A stretch of DNA of 45,351 nucleotides from positions 1 through 45,351 of the forward strand of contig ONQZ01000017.1 in NCBI GenBank assembly GCA_900320095.1, written 5' to 3'. This DNA is from an uncultured Lentisphaerota bacterium. Lineage in GTDB: Bacteria > Verrucomicrobiota > Lentisphaeria > Victivallales > UBA1829. Within the stretch, counting starts at the first letter, position 1; each line of letters opens with the position of its first letter. Below the pieces are notes generated by a model. It ran no database searches. It was not told the DNA's origin and worked only from the letters and a program-made list of their open reading frames with translations. This document shows, piece after piece, positions 43,276 through 45,351 of the stretch. Both the position numbers and the translations under genes were made by a program.

Positions 43276-44913
43276 TTATTTGATCTCGTTCTGCATGGCG
43301 ACGAGCTTGTCGGCGCCGTAGATCTTGCGGAGTTTCGGCTTTTCGATCTTGCCGGTCGGGTTGCGCGGGACCTCGGCGAAGATGATCTTGCGCGGGCGCT
43401 GGTAACGCGGCAGGTCGAGGCAGAAGTCGTTGACCTGTTCCTCGGTGAGCGTGAAGTCCGGCTTGACCTCGATGATCGCGGCGGCGATTTCGCCGAGGCG
43501 CGGATCGGGCAGGCCGATGACGGCGACGTCCTTGATGGCGTTGTTGCGGCGGAGGAAGTCCTCGATCTGGACGGGATAGAGGTTTTCGCCGCCGGTGATG
43601 ATGACGTCCTTCTTGCGGTCGACGAGGTAGATGAAGCCGTCCTCCTCCTTCGCCATGTCGCCGGTGTAGAGCCAGCCCTCGTCATCGAGGACTTCCTTCG
43701 TGGCCTTCTCGTCCTTGTAGTAGCAGCGCATCACGCCGTCGCCCTTCACGGCGAGTTCGCCGACCTTGCCGGGCTCGACGATATTGTGCTTCTCGTCGAC
43801 GATCTTCGTCTGCCAGCCGTAGCCCGCCACGCCGATCGCACCCACGTGGTCGATGTTCTCGACGCCGAGGTGCACCGCGCCCGGTCCGATGGATTCGCTG
43901 AGGCCGTAGTTGGTGTCGTAGTCGTGCTTCGGGAAGACGGTCTTCCAGCGCTTGATGAGGCTGGGCGGGACCGGCTGCGCGCCGATGTGCATCAGGCGCC
44001 ACTGGTCGAGCTTGTAGTCCTCCAGCTTGATGTCGCCGCGGTCGATGGCGTCCAGGATGTCCTGCGCCCACGGCACGAGCAGCCAGACGACCGTGCAGTG
44101 TTCCTCGGAGACCGCGCTGATGATCCATTCCGGCTTGATGCCGCGCAGGAGCACCGCCTTGCCGCCGACCAGGAAGCTGCCGAACCAGTGCATCTTCGCG
44201 CCGGTGTGGTACAGCGGCGGGATGCAGAGGAACGTGTCTTCGCGGGTCTGGCCGTGGTGCTTCTGCTCCACGATGCAGGCGTGCATGAGGCTCCGGTGGC
44301 GGTGCACGATCGCCTTCGGGAATCCGGTGGTGCCGGAGGAGAAGTAGATCGCGGCGTCCTCCTCGTCGGAGAGCGGGATCGCCGGGGACTTGCTGGAGCA
44401 GTAGGAAACGAGGTTGTAGTACGGCTCGGCGAACGACGGGCAGTCCTCGCCGACGTAGACCAGCGCCTTCACGCGCGGGATGCGTTCGCAGATGGACTCC
44501 ACGCGGCCGATGAACGACGGCCCGAAGATGAGGACGTCGATGTCCGCGAGCTCGATGCAGTATTTGATCTCCTCGGCGGTGTAGCGGAAGTTGAGGGGCA
44601 CGGCCATCGCGCCGCTCTTCAGCACGCCGAAGTAGATCGGGAGCCATTCGAGGCAGTTCATGAGCAGGATGCCGACCCGGTTGCCCTTCTTGATGTGGCG
44701 CGTGAGCAGGAAGTTCGCCACGCGGTTTGCCTTGCGGTCGAATTCGCCCCAGGTCAGTTCGGAGCGGAACGAGTCGGTCGGGCTCGGCTCCATCAGCGAG
44801 TATTCGCGCCAGGTCGTGTGGCGTTTTTCGAGTTCCTGCGGGTTGATCTCCACCAGCGCGACGTCGTCTTTGTAGAGCTGGGCGTTGCGTTCCAGTATTT
44901 CAGTGATAGGCAT
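43276..44913 (-). CDS. AMP-dependent acyl-CoA synthetase/ligase
   Basis: 545 residues from ATG 44913 (AAGGAAAC upstream); a longer frame would run through the promoter at 45019-45046. Activates a carboxylic acid to the acyl-AMP and then acyl-CoA. Landmarks: IYFSSGTTGFPKA (189-201, P-loop), PLYHTG, NYGLSESIG (A5), GWLYTGDMA (A7), DRKKDVIITGGENLYP (A8 hinge) and the C-terminal catalytic Lys in NPTGKIEKPKLR. It has a short Glu/Ser/Pro-rich insertion near residues 25-50. Medium-chain, aryl or benzoate-type substrate not distinguishable. A strong inverted repeat covers the promoter, suggesting repression by a fatty-acid- or acyl-CoA-type regulator. Confidence 0.88.
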   Translation of the reverse strand: MPITEILERNAQLYKDDVALVEINPQELEKRHTTWREYSLMEPSPTDSFRSELTWGEFDRKANRVANFLLTRHIKKGNRVGILLMNCLEWLPIYFGVLKSGAMAVPLNFRYTAEEIKYCIELADIDVLIFGPSFIGRVESICERIPRVKALVYVGEDCPSFAEPYYNLVSYCSSKSPAIPLSDEEDAAIYFSSGTTGFPKAIVHRHRSLMHACIVEQKHHGQTREDTFLCIPPLYHTGAKMHWFGSFLVGGKAVLLRGIKPEWIISAVSEEHCTVVWLLVPWAQDILDAIDRGDIKLEDYKLDQWRLMHIGAQPVPPSLIKRWKTVFPKHDYDTNYGLSESIGPGAVHLGVENIDHVGAIGVAGYGWQTKIVDEKHNIVEPGKVGELAVKGDGVMRCYYKDEKATKEVLDDEGWLYTGDMAKEEDGFIYLVDRKKDVIITGGENLYPVQIEDFLRRNNAIKDVAVIGLPDPRLGEIAAAIIEVKPDFTLTEEQVNDFCLDLPRYQRPRKIIFAEVPRNPTGKIEKPKLRKIYGADKLVAMQNEIK

Positions 44914-45018
44914 CGTGTTTCCTTGTGTTGGTTTGAGGGGCGCGCGGGACGCGTCCGAGGGTGAAACGGCCCTGATTCCGCGACGGGAACATGACCGCGT
45001 TGATAACGTCATTTCACA

Positions 45019-45046
45019 AATATAAGACGTTTTCCGGGAAATGCAA
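45019..45046 (-). promoter_or_regulatory. Promoter of the acyl-CoA synthetase gene
   Basis: On the minus strand, TTGCAT (45041-45046), 16 bp, TATATT (45019-45024). About 100 bp upstream of the ATG. Confidence 0.7.
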
Positions 45047-45064
45047 ACGGTTTTTCCCGGAAAA
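45030..45064. promoter_or_regulatory. Operator-like inverted repeat over the -35 of the acyl-CoA synthetase gene
   Basis: TTTTCCGGGAAA (45030-45041) and TTTCCCGGAAAA (45053-45064) are perfect 12-bp inverted repeats 11 bp apart, and each arm is itself nearly palindromic. The -35 box lies at the inner edge of one arm. This is the layout of a dimer- or tetramer-binding repressor site. Confidence 0.6.
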
Positions 45065-45087
45065 TCGCAATTATATCGGCTTTTTTG

Positions 45088-45136
45088 GGAGGGCAAGCCC
45101 TCCACGTAGGTAGTGCTCTCAGCTTCGCTTGAGCAC
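45088..45136. repeat. Two short palindromes between the acyl-CoA synthetase promoter and the surface protein gene
   Basis: GGAGGGC-AA-GCCCTCC (45088-45103) is a perfect 7-bp hairpin, and GTGCTC (45113-45118) pairs with GAGCAC (45131-45136). The second lies just after the stop of the gene at 45150 (-) and resembles the hairpins near 39764. No T run follows either on the minus strand. Confidence 0.5.
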
Positions 45137-45149
45137 GGGGAAAGCTCTA

Positions 45150-45351
45150 CTAGGCTATCACGGTCCAGTTCATGTCGACGCCGCGTCCAAGCTCAACCCA
45201 GTTCGCGGTATTGCCGGAGCTGTAGTAGCCGAGCATGCCGGTCGAATACTGCCGCACGAGCAGGTCGTCCTTCTGGTCGTCGTTGTAGTCGCCCGCGCCG
45301 ACCACGAACCAGTCGTTCGCGTCGAGCTGGCCGACCGAGGTGTAGCTGTCG
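45150..45351 (-). CDS. C-terminal end of a second FG-GAP-type surface protein (5' part beyond window)
   Basis: 67 codons are visible, ending with tandem stop codons TAG TAG (45150-45152, 45147-45149). The tail contains WFVVGAGDYNDDQKDDLLV and LGYYSSGN, an FG-GAP/VCBS-like unit with an Asp-rich calcium loop (DYNDDQKDD). The same pattern (DVDGNGISD ... LGYWMNG) begins at the cut end of the 1-3644 protein, so the two are probably paralogues. Likely the C-terminus of another giant surface protein. Nothing else can be said from this fragment. Confidence 0.75.
   Translation of the reverse strand, partial: DSYTSVGQLDANDWFVVGAGDYNDDQKDDLLVRQYSTGMLGYYSSGNTANWVELGRGVDMNWTVIA

Noticed and set aside
45081..45103. 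Hairpin with T run as an intrinsic terminator
   Set aside because: The T run precedes the stem on the plus strand and is an A run on the minus strand, so it is in the wrong order for either direction.
44914..45105. N-terminal extension of the acyl-CoA synthetase
   Set aside because: Would span the promoter and operator. ATG 44913 has a good RBS and family-like N-terminus.

Overview
The window looks like chromosomal DNA from a GC-rich, Gram-negative-type bacterium of the PVC superphylum, most likely a gut-associated Lentisphaerota/Victivallales member. This is inferred from three things. Both edges carry giant surface proteins with AIDA-like strand-loop-strand repeats and FG-GAP-like C-terminal units. 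Lipoproteins are abundant. Bacterial Ser/Thr kinase, ECF sigma/VIT-vWA and multi-domain GH43 genes occur together. No rRNA or tRNA gene and no CRISPR array was seen, so the taxonomy is a judgement from gene style only.

Layout, left to right. 1-3644 (-): 5' part of a giant repeat surface protein. 3843-3930: duplicated terminator hairpins. 3955-6048 (-): class II fructose-bisphosphate aldolase and RNase HIII, each with its own promoter. 6254-8197 (+): a secreted low-complexity/coiled-coil protein, driven from a promoter interleaved with the divergent rnhC promoter. 8398-10712 (+): an isolated three-gene Mu-like phage head/connector cassette. 10800-11462 (-): a lipoprotein. 11714-24597 (+): a long co-directional run of ftsW, murG, a Zn-ribbon/kinase/TM protein, a PfkB sugar kinase, SppA, a degenerate Fe-S PD-(D/E)XK-fold protein, uvrB and a 1222-residue aromatic-Pro repeat lipoprotein. 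24682-25314 (-): a 36-residue membrane peptide and a small anchored protein. 25550-28109 (+): a zinc-ribbon protein, a HAD phosphatase, an MFS transporter and a RelB-like antitoxin fragment. 28221-30487 (+): small membrane, Sel1 and lipoprotein genes. 30723-35721 (-): an ECF sigma factor overlapping a 1496-residue membrane protein (anti-sigma-like N-terminus, VIT, vWA, YfaP-like and LysM domains). 35826-39567 (-): a tightly coupled purB / M32 carboxypeptidase / CPBP protease operon. 39888-42029 (-): a tandem GH43 glycosidase. 42223-43081 (+): a frameshifted lipoprotein gene. 43276-44913 (-): an acyl-CoA synthetase with a striking operator-like palindrome over its promoter. 45150-45351 (-): the 3' end of a second FG-GAP-type surface protein.

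Functional themes are envelope growth (ftsW, murG, sppA, CPBP), surface display and glycan use (edge proteins, GH43, lipoproteins), and envelope-coupled signalling (kinase, sigma/VIT-vWA pair). Many promoters can be read directly, as TTGNNN with 16-19 bp spacing and a TATA-like -10, and several share spacer sequence. The best candidates for something undescribed are the sigma/VIT-vWA/LysM pair, the orphan phage trio, the Fe-S nuclease-like protein beside uvrB, and the aromatic-Pro repeat lipoprotein.
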